NCBI RefSeq assembly: GCF_039545095.1
Contig: NZ_BAABRS010000001.1
Location: 682,001 to 746,000, forward strand
Length of the DNA stretch: 64,000 nucleotides
Direction of reading: 5' to 3'
Source of the DNA: Fodinibius salicampi
GTDB lineage: Bacteria; Bacteroidota; Rhodothermia; Balneolales; Balneolaceae
Shown: piece after piece, positions 1 to 8,083 of the stretch
Layout of the letters: every line of letters begins with the position of its first letter
Numbering within the stretch: the stretch's first letter is position 1
Made by a program: the position numbers and the translations under genes
Notes under the pieces: model-generated
What the model saw: only the letters and a program-made list of their open reading frames with translations
Told to the model about the DNA's origin: nothing
The model's database searches: none

Positions 1-228
1 TGGAGCGGCCATCCGCTGAGTATCTACAGTATCGCTGAAAAAACTTTTGTGGACGGGAAGAAGTACTTTGACCGCGAAGAAGATCCCGATGATATGCGGG
101 TGAAGATAGATCCGGAAACCGACTATGACGAGGCTTCACGCCGCTGGTATGAGGAAAGCGGTCGGCATGGAGACAGTTGCCTGCGAGGCGCTGAGATCCG
201 CTTTAATGAAAACGGAATGGAGCTTTAG
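1..228 (+). CDS. Amidohydrolase family protein, C-terminal end only
   Basis: The reading frame enters from the left edge and ends at TAG 226-228, leaving 75 codons. The end of the protein reads WSGHPLSIYSIAEKTFVDGK followed by an acidic, charged tail. This resembles the C-terminal composite beta domain of imidazolonepropionase-like amidohydrolases found in Bacteroidota as large secreted enzymes. It sits directly before a second amidohydrolase-like gene in the same direction, a pairing common in this phylum. The catalytic part lies outside the window, so activity cannot be judged. The family call is by resemblance of the tail and by neighbour; substrate is unknown. Confidence 0.6.
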   Translation, partial: WSGHPLSIYSIAEKTFVDGKKYFDREEDPDDMRVKIDPETDYDEASRRWYEESGRHGDSCLRGAEIRFNENGMEL

Positions 229-273
229 AAGCAGATAGATATGCGAATCCAAATTACGAGATATACAGAAATA

Positions 274-1596
274 ATGATGAAGTATTATAAGCGAATTTAT
301 ACGGGCTGTGTGTTGCTGCTTTTGATTGCAGCAGGCGCACAGGCACAAATTACTGAGAAAGCGGAATTCGGTAAGTTTGCCATTACCAATGCTACCATCC
401 ATACGGTTTCTGATGGTGTTATTGAAAATGGCGTTGTTCTCATTAACGGTGAAAAGATCGAATTTGTAGGTAAGAATGCGAAGATAACTACCGAATATCA
501 GCGTATTAATGCAGAAGGAAAACATCTGTATCCGGGCTTTATGGATTCTGGTACCCAACTCGGACTCCAGGAAATCGGGGCCGTGGAGGTGACTAACGAT
601 CAGGCTGAGCTGGGGGCTTATAATCCGCATGTGCGTGCTTTTACGGCTATCAATCCCAGCAGCGCAAGTATTCCGGTAACGCGCGTGAATGGGGTCACGC
701 ACGTCATTTCTCTGCCTGTATCGGGACGGCTGTCCGGGAAGGCTACGCTTATTGATCTTTATGGCTATTCGCCTGATTCCATGGCGGTAAGTCCCAATGC
801 CGGGCTGCACCTGAATTGGCCTTCGGCTCAGAAAGGTGGTTCGTGGGACGATCGCAGTGATGAGAAGGTTCAAGAGGAGTATGAAGAGGATCTGAAAGAA
901 CTGAATGAGTTTTGGGAGAAGGCGGTTTTTTATGACAAGATGGTATCCGCTTACGAAGAAGACCCTTCTAACAAAGAACAGCCGGATGCGGATAAAAAAA
1001 TGGAGGCGATGCGGGAGGTGCTTAGCGGGGACGTTCCGGTCGTCATATCCGTAGATCGAAAACAGGATATCCTGAATGCCATTGAATGGACACAGAAGCA
1101 TCCGGATGTTCGTTTCATATTAGCCGGCGTCAAGGAAGGGTGGCGCGTAGCGGATGAAATTGCTGAGTCCGGATTGCCGGCACTGGTTGCCACGCTGTAT
1201 ACCCCGGAACGCGATTACGATAACTATCAGCGTCCGTACCAAAATCCGGGGATGCTGCACGAAGCGGGAGTGAAGGTGGCCATTGCCACCGGAGAAGTGG
1301 AGAATGTACGAAATGCCCCGTACCATGCCGGGTACGCGGCTACCTATGGACTTGGAAAGGAGGAAGCGCTGAAGGCTATTACGCTAAATGCAGCTGAAAT
1401 TTTTGGAGTGGAGGATAAGCTGGGCAGTATTGAGGCCGGAAAGCAGGCTAATCTTTTTCTGTCGGATGGAGATCCCTTTGAGCCGATGAGTCAGATTGAG
1501 CAGGTGTTTATTCGCGGATATAAGATACCGATGGTGAGTCGCCACACCCAGCTCAATGACGAATACCTTGACCGCGGAGCAGAGTCAACCAATTAA
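274..1596 (+). CDS. Secreted amidohydrolase-like protein lacking the usual metal-binding HxH
   Basis: About 440 residues from the ATG at 274 (MMKYYKR), chosen because a signal peptide follows at once (hydrophobic VLLLLIAAGAQAQ); an in-frame ATG at 241 would add 11 residues ahead of it. The N-terminal beta segment (ATIHTVSDGVIENGVVLING) and the C-terminal GSIEAGKQANLFLSDGDPFE are typical of amidohydrolases. At the place where the family normally has HxH after 'YPGFID', this protein has YPGFMDSGTQLGL, so the first two metal ligands are absent, and no clear late Asp ligand is visible either. It follows the partial amidohydrolase with a 45-bp gap, so the two are probably one operon, and this one may be a non-catalytic or specialised partner. 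Known: such degenerate partners occur in Bacteroidota. Inferred: periplasmic location. Confidence 0.75.
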   Translation: MMKYYKRIYTGCVLLLLIAAGAQAQITEKAEFGKFAITNATIHTVSDGVIENGVVLINGEKIEFVGKNAKITTEYQRINAEGKHLYPGFMDSGTQLGLQEIGAVEVTNDQAELGAYNPHVRAFTAINPSSASIPVTRVNGVTHVISLPVSGRLSGKATLIDLYGYSPDSMAVSPNAGLHLNWPSAQKGGSWDDRSDEKVQEEYEEDLKELNEFWEKAVFYDKMVSAYEEDPSNKEQPDADKKMEAMREVLSGDVPVVISVDRKQDILNAIEWTQKHPDVRFILAGVKEGWRVADEIAESGLPALVATLYTPERDYDNYQRPYQNPGMLHEAGVKVAIATGEVENVRNAPYHAGYAATYGLGKEEALKAITLNAAEIFGVEDKLGSIEAGKQANLFLSDGDPFEPMSQIEQVFIRGYKIPMVSRHTQLNDEYLDRGAESTN

Positions 1597-1616
1597 TGAT
1601 ATTAAGGATCTGCAAT

Positions 1617-1650
1617 AATAAAGGCGTGAGGATATTCCCACGCCTTTATT
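1617..1650. terminator. Bidirectional Rho-independent terminator
   Basis: A perfect 12-bp stem (AATAAAGGCGTG at 1617-1628, complement at 1639-1650) with a 10-nt loop. The stem itself begins with A-rich and ends with T-rich sequence, so it can work on both strands. It lies between the convergent amidohydrolase and carbonic anhydrase genes. Confidence 0.8.
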
Positions 1651-1678
1651 AGAATACTTACTTGGTGGGATATGAAAG

Positions 1679-2278
1679 TTATCCCGTTGATTTTACAGAG
1701 ACATCCAGATCCTTTAGCCGTCCATTCTCGAGATTATAGATCCAGCCGTGAACCGTTAAATTATCTCGCTGCTCCCAGGCGTCGGTAACAATATTCGTCT
1801 CTGCTATATTTTTTACTTGCTCCTGCACGTTTAGCTCACAGAGGAGATCATGCTTTTCGTCAAATGACAGGACCTGCAGCTGATCGCTGTGCAAGCGGGC
1901 CACATCCCGGATATATTCGAGCCAGTTATCAATAAGGCCCAGTTTCTGATCCTCAAGGGCTGCCTTAACGCCGCCGCATCCGTAGTGACCACATACTACA
2001 ATATGCTCAACCTCAAGCGCTTCAACGGCATATTGGAGTACAGAAAGCAGGTTCAGATCAGAATGAACCACCATATTTGCAATATTGCGGTGGACAAACA
2101 TTTCGCCCGGCGGCAGGTCCATGATTTGGTTGGCCGGTACACGACTGTCTGAACAGCCAATCCAAAGCAAGTTCGGCTGTTGTCCTTTTGAGAGGCGTTC
2201 AAAAAGCTCTGGATTCTTTTCCTTTTGCGTTTTCGCCCATTCTTTATTTTGATCTAAAAGAGATTGTAGGGTATCCAC
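1679..2278 (-). CDS. can: Beta-class carbonic anhydrase
   Basis: 199 residues. Interconverts CO2 and bicarbonate in the cytoplasm. The zinc and active-site signature of beta carbonic anhydrases is complete: CSDSRVP (Cys plus the Asp-Arg dyad, around residue 42-48) and HYGCGG (His and second Cys, around residue 98-103). The protein starts with MDTLQSLLDQNKEWA, the usual N-terminal helix, and its length fits E. coli Can (about 220). The start is GTG at 2278; no better upstream start keeps the helix, and no strong ribosome site is visible. It is a single gene, convergent with the amidohydrolase, with the terminator between them. Confidence 0.95.
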   Translation of the reverse strand: MDTLQSLLDQNKEWAKTQKEKNPELFERLSKGQQPNLLWIGCSDSRVPANQIMDLPPGEMFVHRNIANMVVHSDLNLLSVLQYAVEALEVEHIVVCGHYGCGGVKAALEDQKLGLIDNWLEYIRDVARLHSDQLQVLSFDEKHDLLCELNVQEQVKNIAETNIVTDAWEQRDNLTVHGWIYNLENGRLKDLDVSVKSTG

Positions 2279-2430
2279 GAATATATGTGATTTGTTTGTG
2301 GTTTATTTATGCGTTCAATAACCGACCTGAACGGTTATTGGCAGTTAACTAAAATAAGTTACTGCATAATAAAAATGATCTCTAATCAAGAGGCAAATAA
2401 AAAACAGGAGGGAGGTATGTAGAAATAATA

Positions 2431-2844
2431 TTATTCATCTGGAGATAGAGATACCGTATCGGTACCGGCCAGTTTCTCTACGTGGCAGGGGCCACTGCGA
2501 AAAGCGTATTCTTCGCTAAAATGAAGACTTTCTTTTGTGCCTTTAACCAAAACAATTTCTTTGGTTTCACTTAACTCTCCAAAGAAACCATCATGCATAA
2601 TGGTATAGGTTCCGGTATTAAATTCATAGCAGTTATTATTTTCACAAATATCATATTCATTACCGGTCTGCTTATTCGTCACCTCAATTTCAACAGAATC
2701 CGCGGGTTCTTCATTGGGCCCAAGAACGGTTATCGTATGTATGACAAACTCATCCGTACAGGCATAGGGTGCTTCGCTGTTTGAGCAGTATTGGAACAGC
2801 AAGAGCGTCAGGATGAGAAAAGTTATCCATAGAATATCTCTCAT
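2431..2844 (-). CDS. Small secreted protein, probable lipoprotein, unknown function
   Basis: 137 residues starting MRDILWITFLILTLLLFQYC. A hydrophobic signal is followed by Cys20 in a poor lipobox (LFQYC), so lipid attachment is likely but not certain. The mature part contains a short beta-sandwich-like stretch (ITVLGPNEEPADSVEIEVTN) resembling carboxypeptidase-regulatory-like domains, with several cysteines that could form disulfides. It stands alone between carbonic anhydrase and a decayed region. No specific function is recognised. Confidence 0.6.
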   Translation of the reverse strand: MRDILWITFLILTLLLFQYCSNSEAPYACTDEFVIHTITVLGPNEEPADSVEIEVTNKQTGNEYDICENNNCYEFNTGTYTIMHDGFFGELSETKEIVLVKGTKESLHFSEEYAFRSGPCHVEKLAGTDTVSLSPDE

Positions 2845-2967
2845 AAGCGGTTATCAGTTAAGGATTAAGGTCTCCGACTGGTACTATCTTAGATGTAGAT
2901 ATACACATCAAAGCTAGGTAATAACTACTGAATAGTTGATTAATTTTTAAGTAGAAAGCCGTTAGGG

Positions 2968-3081
2968 GGCATAACACGTGGGGTTAAGGGTCGTAACACG
3001 TCGTGTTAAGAGGATAAAAACGGCCTGAGGTTTGGCGAGCCGCTATCGGTGGATTTAAATTTCTCTTTTTGTGGGGGGGGG
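2968..3081. repeat. Short palindromic repeats TAACACG and a G9 tract in a gene-free stretch
   Basis: The interval 2845-3109 has no gene. It holds two copies of TAACACGT, about 22 bp apart; the second forms a perfect odd palindrome TAACACG-T-CGTGTTA at 2994-3008. A run of nine G lies at 3073-3081. No promoter or terminator function can be assigned. Adjacent sequence is the decayed dehydrogenase gene. Confidence 0.5.
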
Positions 3082-3109
3082 ATTTTGAGTTTAAAGTATC
3101 AATATCTTT

Positions 3110-3420
3110 TCAGTTATCAATGTTTTCCCAAACCATTGCTACTTTTCCTTTGGTACGCATGTTTTCAATATAGCTGATGACTTTAGGTATTTCTTTATAT
3201 AAGAATAAGTTTTATCAATATTAACGTTAATTTTACCCTCCTTGATCAACGTTGACAATGTCTCTAAATCAGTGGTGTTCACTTCAGCGGTAAACTGAGC
3301 CAAAGGGTACTAGCTGAAAACATTAACCAGAATGTGGTTACTCTTCAAATTAGGTTTTTCAACATCTTCTAATTGAAGATTTTTTTGTCCTCCATATTTA
3401 GATTTTGTAATAGCTTTCAT
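3110..3420 (-). pseudogene. Zinc-type alcohol dehydrogenase / quinone oxidoreductase pseudogene with internal deletion
   Basis: Read on the minus strand from ATG 3420 the frame gives MKAITKSKYGG, then LQLEDVEKPNLKSNHILVNV, the start of NADPH:quinone-reductase-like medium-chain dehydrogenases. It then hits a stop (TAG) near 3312. Sequence resumes after the break with the family's C-terminus: DLETLSTLIKEGKI, NVNIDKTYS, a frameshift, then IPKVISYIENMRTKGKVAMV and the final residues before TGA at 3110-3112. Only about 100 codons of a gene that is normally about 320 remain; the Rossmann fold and most of the catalytic domain have been deleted. Both ends are recognisable and in the right order, so this is an internally deleted pseudogene and not a chance resemblance. 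Confidence 0.8.
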
Positions 3421-3470
3421 TTTATTTTTTTCCTAGTTGAAGAATTGGATTTTTGGGGAAATGCAATGTA

Positions 3471-3582
3471 AGTCCTAAACGCATAATCGGCAGACGCCGG
3501 AGTTTTTAATTATTTGTAAAAGAAAGGTTAGCTAAAAAATGGGGAGCGGGCAAGGCTTGTCCGTTTGAAAAGCGTGTTATAC
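3471..3582 (+). repeat. attC-like recombination site relic, copy 1
   Basis: The core cgcataatcggcagacgcc (3480-3498) is nearly identical to one at 4893-4911; over 22 bp, 19 positions match. The element ends at GTTATAC (3576-3582), which is the exact inverse complement of GTATAAC that opens the second copy (4879-4885), as expected for the R' and R'' ends of an integron attC site. Inside is a small hairpin, GGGCAAG/CTTGTCC (3549-3562). The left end here (CCTAAAC) is degenerate. The next gene, a beta-propeller lipoprotein, would be the cassette. The repeat is seen directly; the attC identity is inference. Confidence 0.45.
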
Positions 3583-3677
3583 CAAAATTTATAGCAATAG
3601 TTGATAAATTGCCGTTAATTCAAGATCGTATCTAGAGACGTTACTTGAAATAAAAGTGCTGTAATCATAATTAATCT

Positions 3678-4832
3678 ATGGAGATGAGAAGACTTTTCCC
3701 GTTCGTCATATTCTTTTTTTTAGCAAGCTGTACATCCAATTCAGTTCCAGATGAAGTTATTCATCCGGTACCCGATAAATTGCCTCCTGATGAAAACATT
3801 AGTTTCACAATTGATATAGAAGCAGCACAAGAAAGTCGGGAAATCCCCGATTTTTCCGGGAATATTCACTCATCAATTGATCAAGATGCTTCTGGCTCAG
3901 AACTATATGAGCTGGAGGATGTAACCATTGACGGAAATGGGTACGTCTATACCAGAACTCTTGAATCAAACTCGATTGAGGTCTATGATTTTGACGGGAA
4001 TTATCATTACACAATTGGCAGAGAGGGCAGAGGCCCGGGTGAGTTCACTAACCTGCGGGCAATGGATTTTGATCCCTCATATGAGAACCTGTATGTGCTC
4101 GAAATGAATGAAATTGAGATCTTTTCAAGGTCTGAATATGGGCAATTTGAACCAACAAATACCATTTATCATGGCTTAAATCTTCCGGCTGATATATGTG
4201 TATTGAGGGATAACATATATGTGAGCGGTATGAGTTTATCAACGCTGGATGCGCCGAGTGCCCCGAACGACCCTCTGTCTATTTTTCAATTCAAAGACGC
4301 TTCAATACATTCATTCAATGTGGATAGCGGTGAACATACAGACTCGTTTGGTCAAACTTACAATTCCTACTCAGGTAACCCAATTGCAGATGCAAACTTA
4401 TCAAGAACGTTTCTGTCATGTAATGAAACTACCAACACAATTGTTGGCTTGTTCGCTAATTATGGATATTTCTTTGGTTATGATTTGCAGGGTGAATCAA
4501 AATGGATATCCAAAGTCAATAACTTCAAAAGTCTTAAGATAAGAGAAACCGGCATACATTCACCTACCCCAGGTTATGGAGGAGTGCCTAATTCAACAGC
4601 CGATTTCTTTACTCCATTTAGAGAGACTGATTTACAGATGGAACTGATCCAGATAATACGTGATGATGCTGAAGTATCTACGTTGTATCTGGATTCAGAA
4701 ACTGGCGAATTAATTTTTGGAGGCTCTTCTTCAATTATACCCGTTTCAAAAACTCAAAATGTTGGCGCTACGATCACATTGCACGACGATGAGTATCATT
4801 CTATGTCAATTCAAACAATAGAATTTGAGTAA
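3678..4832 (+). CDS. 6-bladed beta-propeller lipoprotein
   Basis: 384 residues (start ATG 3678; ATG 3684 is an equally good choice). The signal ends in a lipobox, FFFLASC, so the protein is probably anchored in a membrane on the outside. The mature part has the signature of Bacteroidota 6-bladed beta-propeller proteins: LEDVTIDGNGYVYTRT, VYDFDGNYHYTIGREGRGPG, MDFDPSYENLYVLE. Such proteins are of unknown biochemical role. The gene is flanked by two attC-like repeats and has no co-directional partner, so it looks like a mobile cassette with its own promoter region. Its last 86 residues are repeated, with moderate divergence, as an isolated gene fragment at 17.1 kb. Confidence 0.85.
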   Translation: MEMRRLFPFVIFFFLASCTSNSVPDEVIHPVPDKLPPDENISFTIDIEAAQESREIPDFSGNIHSSIDQDASGSELYELEDVTIDGNGYVYTRTLESNSIEVYDFDGNYHYTIGREGRGPGEFTNLRAMDFDPSYENLYVLEMNEIEIFSRSEYGQFEPTNTIYHGLNLPADICVLRDNIYVSGMSLSTLDAPSAPNDPLSIFQFKDASIHSFNVDSGEHTDSFGQTYNSYSGNPIADANLSRTFLSCNETTNTIVGLFANYGYFFGYDLQGESKWISKVNNFKSLKIRETGIHSPTPGYGGVPNSTADFFTPFRETDLQMELIQIIRDDAEVSTLYLDSETGELIFGGSSSIIPVSKTQNVGATITLHDDEYHSMSIQTIEFE

Positions 4833-4878
4833 ATACTACCAATCGAATGAATTAATGAAGATCCGATCTGAATTTTGA

Positions 4879-4914
4879 GTATAACGATCTGGCGCATAAG
4901 GGGCAGGCGCCGGA
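4879..4914 (+). repeat. attC-like site relic, copy 2 (5' arm)
   Basis: Opens with GTATAAC (4879-4885), inverse complement of the end of copy 1, and carries the core cgcataaggggcaggcgcc (4893-4911). It begins 47 bp after the stop of the beta-propeller gene, where a cassette's attC site should lie. The matching right arm is not clearly found: the following 200 bp hold an inverted repeat TTAGTT/AACTAA near 4923-4948, a second TAACGATCTGG at about 5056, and a GTAGC/GCTAC hairpin at 5071-5087. The interval 4833-5128 contains no gene. Confidence 0.4.
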
Positions 4915-5128
4915 ATGTCGAATTAGTTTAAATCGAAAGATTAACTAATAAATGGAAGTGAAGCAAGGTGATGACGAGCCCCCAGTCGTTCAACCCGTAC
5001 GTCTAAAGGGGAGATAGTAAATTAAGCCATGTGTGGGACTTGGGAATTGGCCGGTTAACGATCTGGGATGGTAGCTCCACGTGCTACAGTCTTTGTTGAT
5101 ATAAAATCACAGGCCGATCGTAGTAACT

Positions 5129-5638
5129 TCATTCTATTCTTTCGATAAAGCTAGCCCCAATTGTATCCCGACGGGAGTTGATAAATAATTGTGAACGTAC
5201 AGCTTGTCGTGCAACTGAATCAGAAGTTCGTTTTTTATTCTTATCAAATAGTTCCCCTGGATGGGATCTCAAATGCAGACTATACTTAAATTCATTTTCT
5301 GAAAATACAAAGTCAACATTGAGAGTGCTATCAACCTCAATTCTATTCGATTGTATTACCATAGCATAACGTTGATTCATTGCAGTATATGTTGTCCAGG
5401 CATTTATGATATAAGTGCTTGTGTCAATTCCAGTAATCCTGTAATATCCTGTAGAATCTGATATCACCCTGAGTGAATCTCCAAGTGATAACCCATACTT
5501 ATCGTTTAGAAAAATGGTGGCATTACTTATCGGTTTAGCAGTTTCCAACGAAACCACATATCCGTAAATATTATTTTGGGCTTTGCCAGAATGAGTAACG
5601 AAAAGTAAAACGGTCCCAAGCAGCAATAATTTCTTCAT
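5129..5638 (-). CDS. Secreted carboxypeptidase-regulatory-like domain protein
   Basis: 169 residues. Signal peptide MKKLLLLGTVLLFVTHSGKA with a cleavage-like AQN after it. Residues 23-110 (NIYGYVVSLETAKPISNATI, then GYYRITGIDTSTYIINAW) show the pattern of a carboxypeptidase regulatory-like/CNA-B beta-sandwich, in which a value is 'displayed' through a GYY.I.GI..G/TY motif. The C-terminal third is polar and has no known domain. Function unknown; such domains usually serve adhesion or surface display in Bacteroidota. It is monocistronic, 76 bp downstream of the phosphotriesterase-like gene on the same strand. Confidence 0.7.
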   Translation of the reverse strand: MKKLLLLGTVLLFVTHSGKAQNNIYGYVVSLETAKPISNATIFLNDKYGLSLGDSLRVISDSTGYYRITGIDTSTYIINAWTTYTAMNQRYAMVIQSNRIEVDSTLNVDFVFSENEFKYSLHLRSHPGELFDKNKKRTSDSVARQAVRSQLFINSRRDTIGASFIERIE

Positions 5639-5714
5639 TTTAAGTGAATACTGAATTCATAATGGATAATCTACAAGACACAAAGGATAACAGGTCATTA
5701 CCATATAACAAAGA

Positions 5715-6797
5715 TTATTGGACGGTTCGCGTCCGTATGCCATAGGCTTCCTGCGGATTGCGGACCAACAGCTGATTGATTTCATCATCCGTAAATCCAT
5801 TTTCCCGAAGGGCAGGGAGGAGGTACTCAATGATATCGGTGTACTCACGGAAATCTCCGCCGTTTTCCTCATCCGGATTGTAATAGCCGGCATCGTGGGA
5901 GATCAACACCCTGTCTAACAAGCCGGCTACTTTAAGATCAGTAAGACGTTCCACAAACCAATCGATACTGTCATCTTCGCCTTCCTCTTCTTTATCGGCT
6001 GCTACAGATGGATCATAGCTGAAATTATCCAGTGATATCCAGGCCCCTTCTTTACCAAGTTCAATCTGCTTTTCGAGTGTGCCTCCCTGTGCATGGGTCC
6101 ATACCCAGGCCGAAGGGGATAAGTCCATCTCTTTAAGCAGATCTACCTGCGCCTGTGCCGGCTGGTCGCCCGGAGAGTGAGAAACAATCGTCAATCCCGT
6201 TTCCTGATGGGTAAGGCCTGCCGCCCGGACAATCTTTTGGTGCAGCTCGGATAAAGGCCCTTCGCCTTTGACAGAAATTTTTATAAAGCCCGGACGGATG
6301 CCCGTGTCCTCGATTCCATTTTCAAATTCATCAATCCAGCGGTCAGCAAGCTCCCGGGCGGTCTCTTCCCAGGCGTGTTCCGGCATAAAATTGTTATCAA
6401 CAGCCCCGTAATATCCGGTATTGGTGAGGATCTGCACTCCCGAACGCTTGGATAACTGCTGCAGTAAAACAGGATCGCGTCCCAGGTAAGCCGGAGTCGT
6501 TTCCAGCATCGTTTCGACGCCCTGTTTCTTCGCTTCATTTATAAATTGCAGAACCCGCTCCACCACCGCATCGCGGTCCCACCGGTGATAGCCGGTACTG
6601 TCCGCACCGATCCAGTCGACCAGCACGTGTTCATGGATTAAGGTGGTCCCCATATCCTCCGAAGAAATTTCGCCGGTGACCGTCATAACGGGATACGTTT
6701 CTTCAGGGGCTTCATCGCTTTGTTGGCAGGCCGTAAATCCGATAGAAAGCAGAAAAAAGCTGAATAGAAGTGTTGATAGTGAGTAACTGATATTCAT
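5715..6797 (-). CDS. Phosphotriesterase-family lipoprotein hydrolase
   Basis: 360 residues. Signal ends with lipobox GFTAC, so a periplasm-facing lipoprotein is likely. The TIM-barrel metal site of the phosphotriesterase (Php/PTER) family is visible: IHEHV (HxH, about residue 54-56), FIKIS (lysine that is carbamylated in the family), IVSHSPG and WTHAQGG (two His), and LISHDAGYY (final Asp). Length fits the family. Members hydrolyse phosphotriesters, lactones or N-acyl amino acids, and the substrate cannot be read from sequence. A lipoprotein version is less usual than the cytoplasmic E. coli Php. Confidence 0.88.
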   Translation of the reverse strand: MNISYSLSTLLFSFFLLSIGFTACQQSDEAPEETYPVMTVTGEISSEDMGTTLIHEHVLVDWIGADSTGYHRWDRDAVVERVLQFINEAKKQGVETMLETTPAYLGRDPVLLQQLSKRSGVQILTNTGYYGAVDNNFMPEHAWEETARELADRWIDEFENGIEDTGIRPGFIKISVKGEGPLSELHQKIVRAAGLTHQETGLTIVSHSPGDQPAQAQVDLLKEMDLSPSAWVWTHAQGGTLEKQIELGKEGAWISLDNFSYDPSVAADKEEEGEDDSIDWFVERLTDLKVAGLLDRVLISHDAGYYNPDEENGGDFREYTDIIEYLLPALRENGFTDDEINQLLVRNPQEAYGIRTRTVQ

Positions 6798-6859
6798 TTG
6801 GTTATAACTTTATGAATTGATTAACAAATTTAGAAAGTATGGCTGGTACAAGCATTACC

Positions 6860-7213
6860 CTATGGACGTCCCCATTCTATTTCCCGAATTTTGTACTTTT
6901 TGTTCTCTTCGGATACTACCACAGACACAGCCTCAGAAAATCCGTCGCCGACCATGGCCACATAGGCCCAGCCAACATCTTTTGCTTCTTTTGATGGCCA
7001 TTCCGTCATTTCTTTCATGAGCTCGATATGATGAACCGGACCCTTTCCGTATTCAATCATTTTTTCAAATGCCTTTTCCAATCGTTCAGGATTCAGTTCG
7101 TTTTGTTGTTCTTCTGAGAGTAGTCTATAGGCTTCAGAAAAATTACCATTGGTTATGGCCGAAGCAAACTGAAAAGCCAGTTTGCCATGCTTTGATTTTA
7201 TCGATCCCTTCAT
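6860..7213 (-). CDS. Small hypothetical protein with a DUF3887/DUF4878-like pattern
   Basis: 117 residues, no signal peptide. Residues 10-45 (GKLAFQFASAITNGNFSEAY followed by RLLSEEQQ) and the end (EENKKYKIREIEWG) look like the small alpha+beta NTF2-like domains such as DUF3887/DUF4878, where a helical 'capacity to change' segment precedes a beta sheet. I do not recognise a specific family. It lies between the phosphotriesterase gene (same strand, 62 bp further) and the divergent membrane module. Confidence 0.6.
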   Translation of the reverse strand: MKGSIKSKHGKLAFQFASAITNGNFSEAYRLLSEEQQNELNPERLEKAFEKMIEYGKGPVHHIELMKEMTEWPSKEAKDVGWAYVAMVGDGFSEAVSVVVSEENKKYKIREIEWGRP

Positions 7214-7448
7214 TTTGTTCTAGGTTTTGAATATGATCCCGTTGTACATACCGACGAAAAGATAAATAACTAAAATAATTTGTGCAGGCAAGCAGCAGTA
7301 AATCTCTATGTAAATAGTTATTGTTTCCTACTTGTAATTTTATCTAATTGCCTATATACTCTTTGAAGAAAAGAAGGGATTGTAAAAATATATTTTGGAA
7401 TTATTTCTTCCTCTTTAAACCTTTTAACATAACAATCGAGTTGTAAAA

Positions 7449-8063
7449 ATGCCTCAGCAGCAAACAGCAAGTGACCCCACCATTGCATTGATACCAGCAT
7501 TGAAGTCTTCTTATGCAGACATGGTAGAAAAGCTAAATGTAGGCTGGCATGAGAGGGCCCTGCAGATTTTTCTGGCCATCGTGCTTGCCCACTGGGCCGA
7601 ACATTTGGTACAGGCCTATCAGATTTGGGGACTTGGCTGGCCTATCCCGGAGTCGCGGGGGGTGTTAGGTTATTGGTTCCCATGGATGGTATCGTCTGAA
7701 CTTTTACACTATGGCTATGCGCTGATAATGCTTATTGGGCTGTGGATATTACGCACCGGCTTTACCAGCAGCGCTTATACCTGGTGGATGGTCTCTTTTT
7801 GGATTCAATTCTGGCATCATATTGAGCATGGATTGCTTCAGGGGCAGGCGATAGTGGGCGAAAATTTAGCCAACTCACCGGTTCCGGTTAGTATTTTACA
7901 ATTCGTGATTCCACGTGTTGAGCTGCATTTGATCTATAATACGGCGGTGTTTATCCCAATGATTATAGCCATGTATCTGCATATGTTTCCGCCCCCCGGC
8001 GAGGAACAACACATTAAATGTTCCTGTGTGGTACAGCCTAAATCGTCATCAAATTCATCATAG
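7449..8063 (+). CDS. Polytopic membrane protein rich in histidine, unknown function
   Basis: 204 residues, first gene of a four-gene run. About four membrane segments can be seen (roughly 40-62, 80-105, 112-135 and 160-185). Histidines sit in or beside them: AHWAEH, LLHYGY, FWHHIEHG, VELHLIYN. This arrangement suggests metal or haem binding, but no known family motif is recognised. The protein ends in a Cys/Ser-rich tail (KCSCVVQPKSSSNSS). It is followed by a FixH/YtkA-like lipoprotein (20-bp gap) and a polyferredoxin, so a shared redox or metal-handling task is likely. Start ATG 7449. Confidence 0.75.
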   Translation: MPQQQTASDPTIALIPALKSSYADMVEKLNVGWHERALQIFLAIVLAHWAEHLVQAYQIWGLGWPIPESRGVLGYWFPWMVSSELLHYGYALIMLIGLWILRTGFTSSAYTWWMVSFWIQFWHHIEHGLLQGQAIVGENLANSPVPVSILQFVIPRVELHLIYNTAVFIPMIIAMYLHMFPPPGEEQHIKCSCVVQPKSSSNSS

Positions 8064-8083
8064 TTTTGAGGTACTGATTAGCT

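Noticed and set aside
136-1101. Long minus-strand reading frame opposite the amidohydrolase gene
   Set aside because: No domain or signal character, and it lies wholly opposite a well-supported gene.
4960-5030. tRNA-like GTTCAACCC segment
   Set aside because: No cloverleaf can be folded around it.
7318-7500. 60-codon minus-strand frame before the membrane module
   Set aside because: Overlaps the start of the supported gene and shows no recognisable domain; a relic is possible but unsupported.
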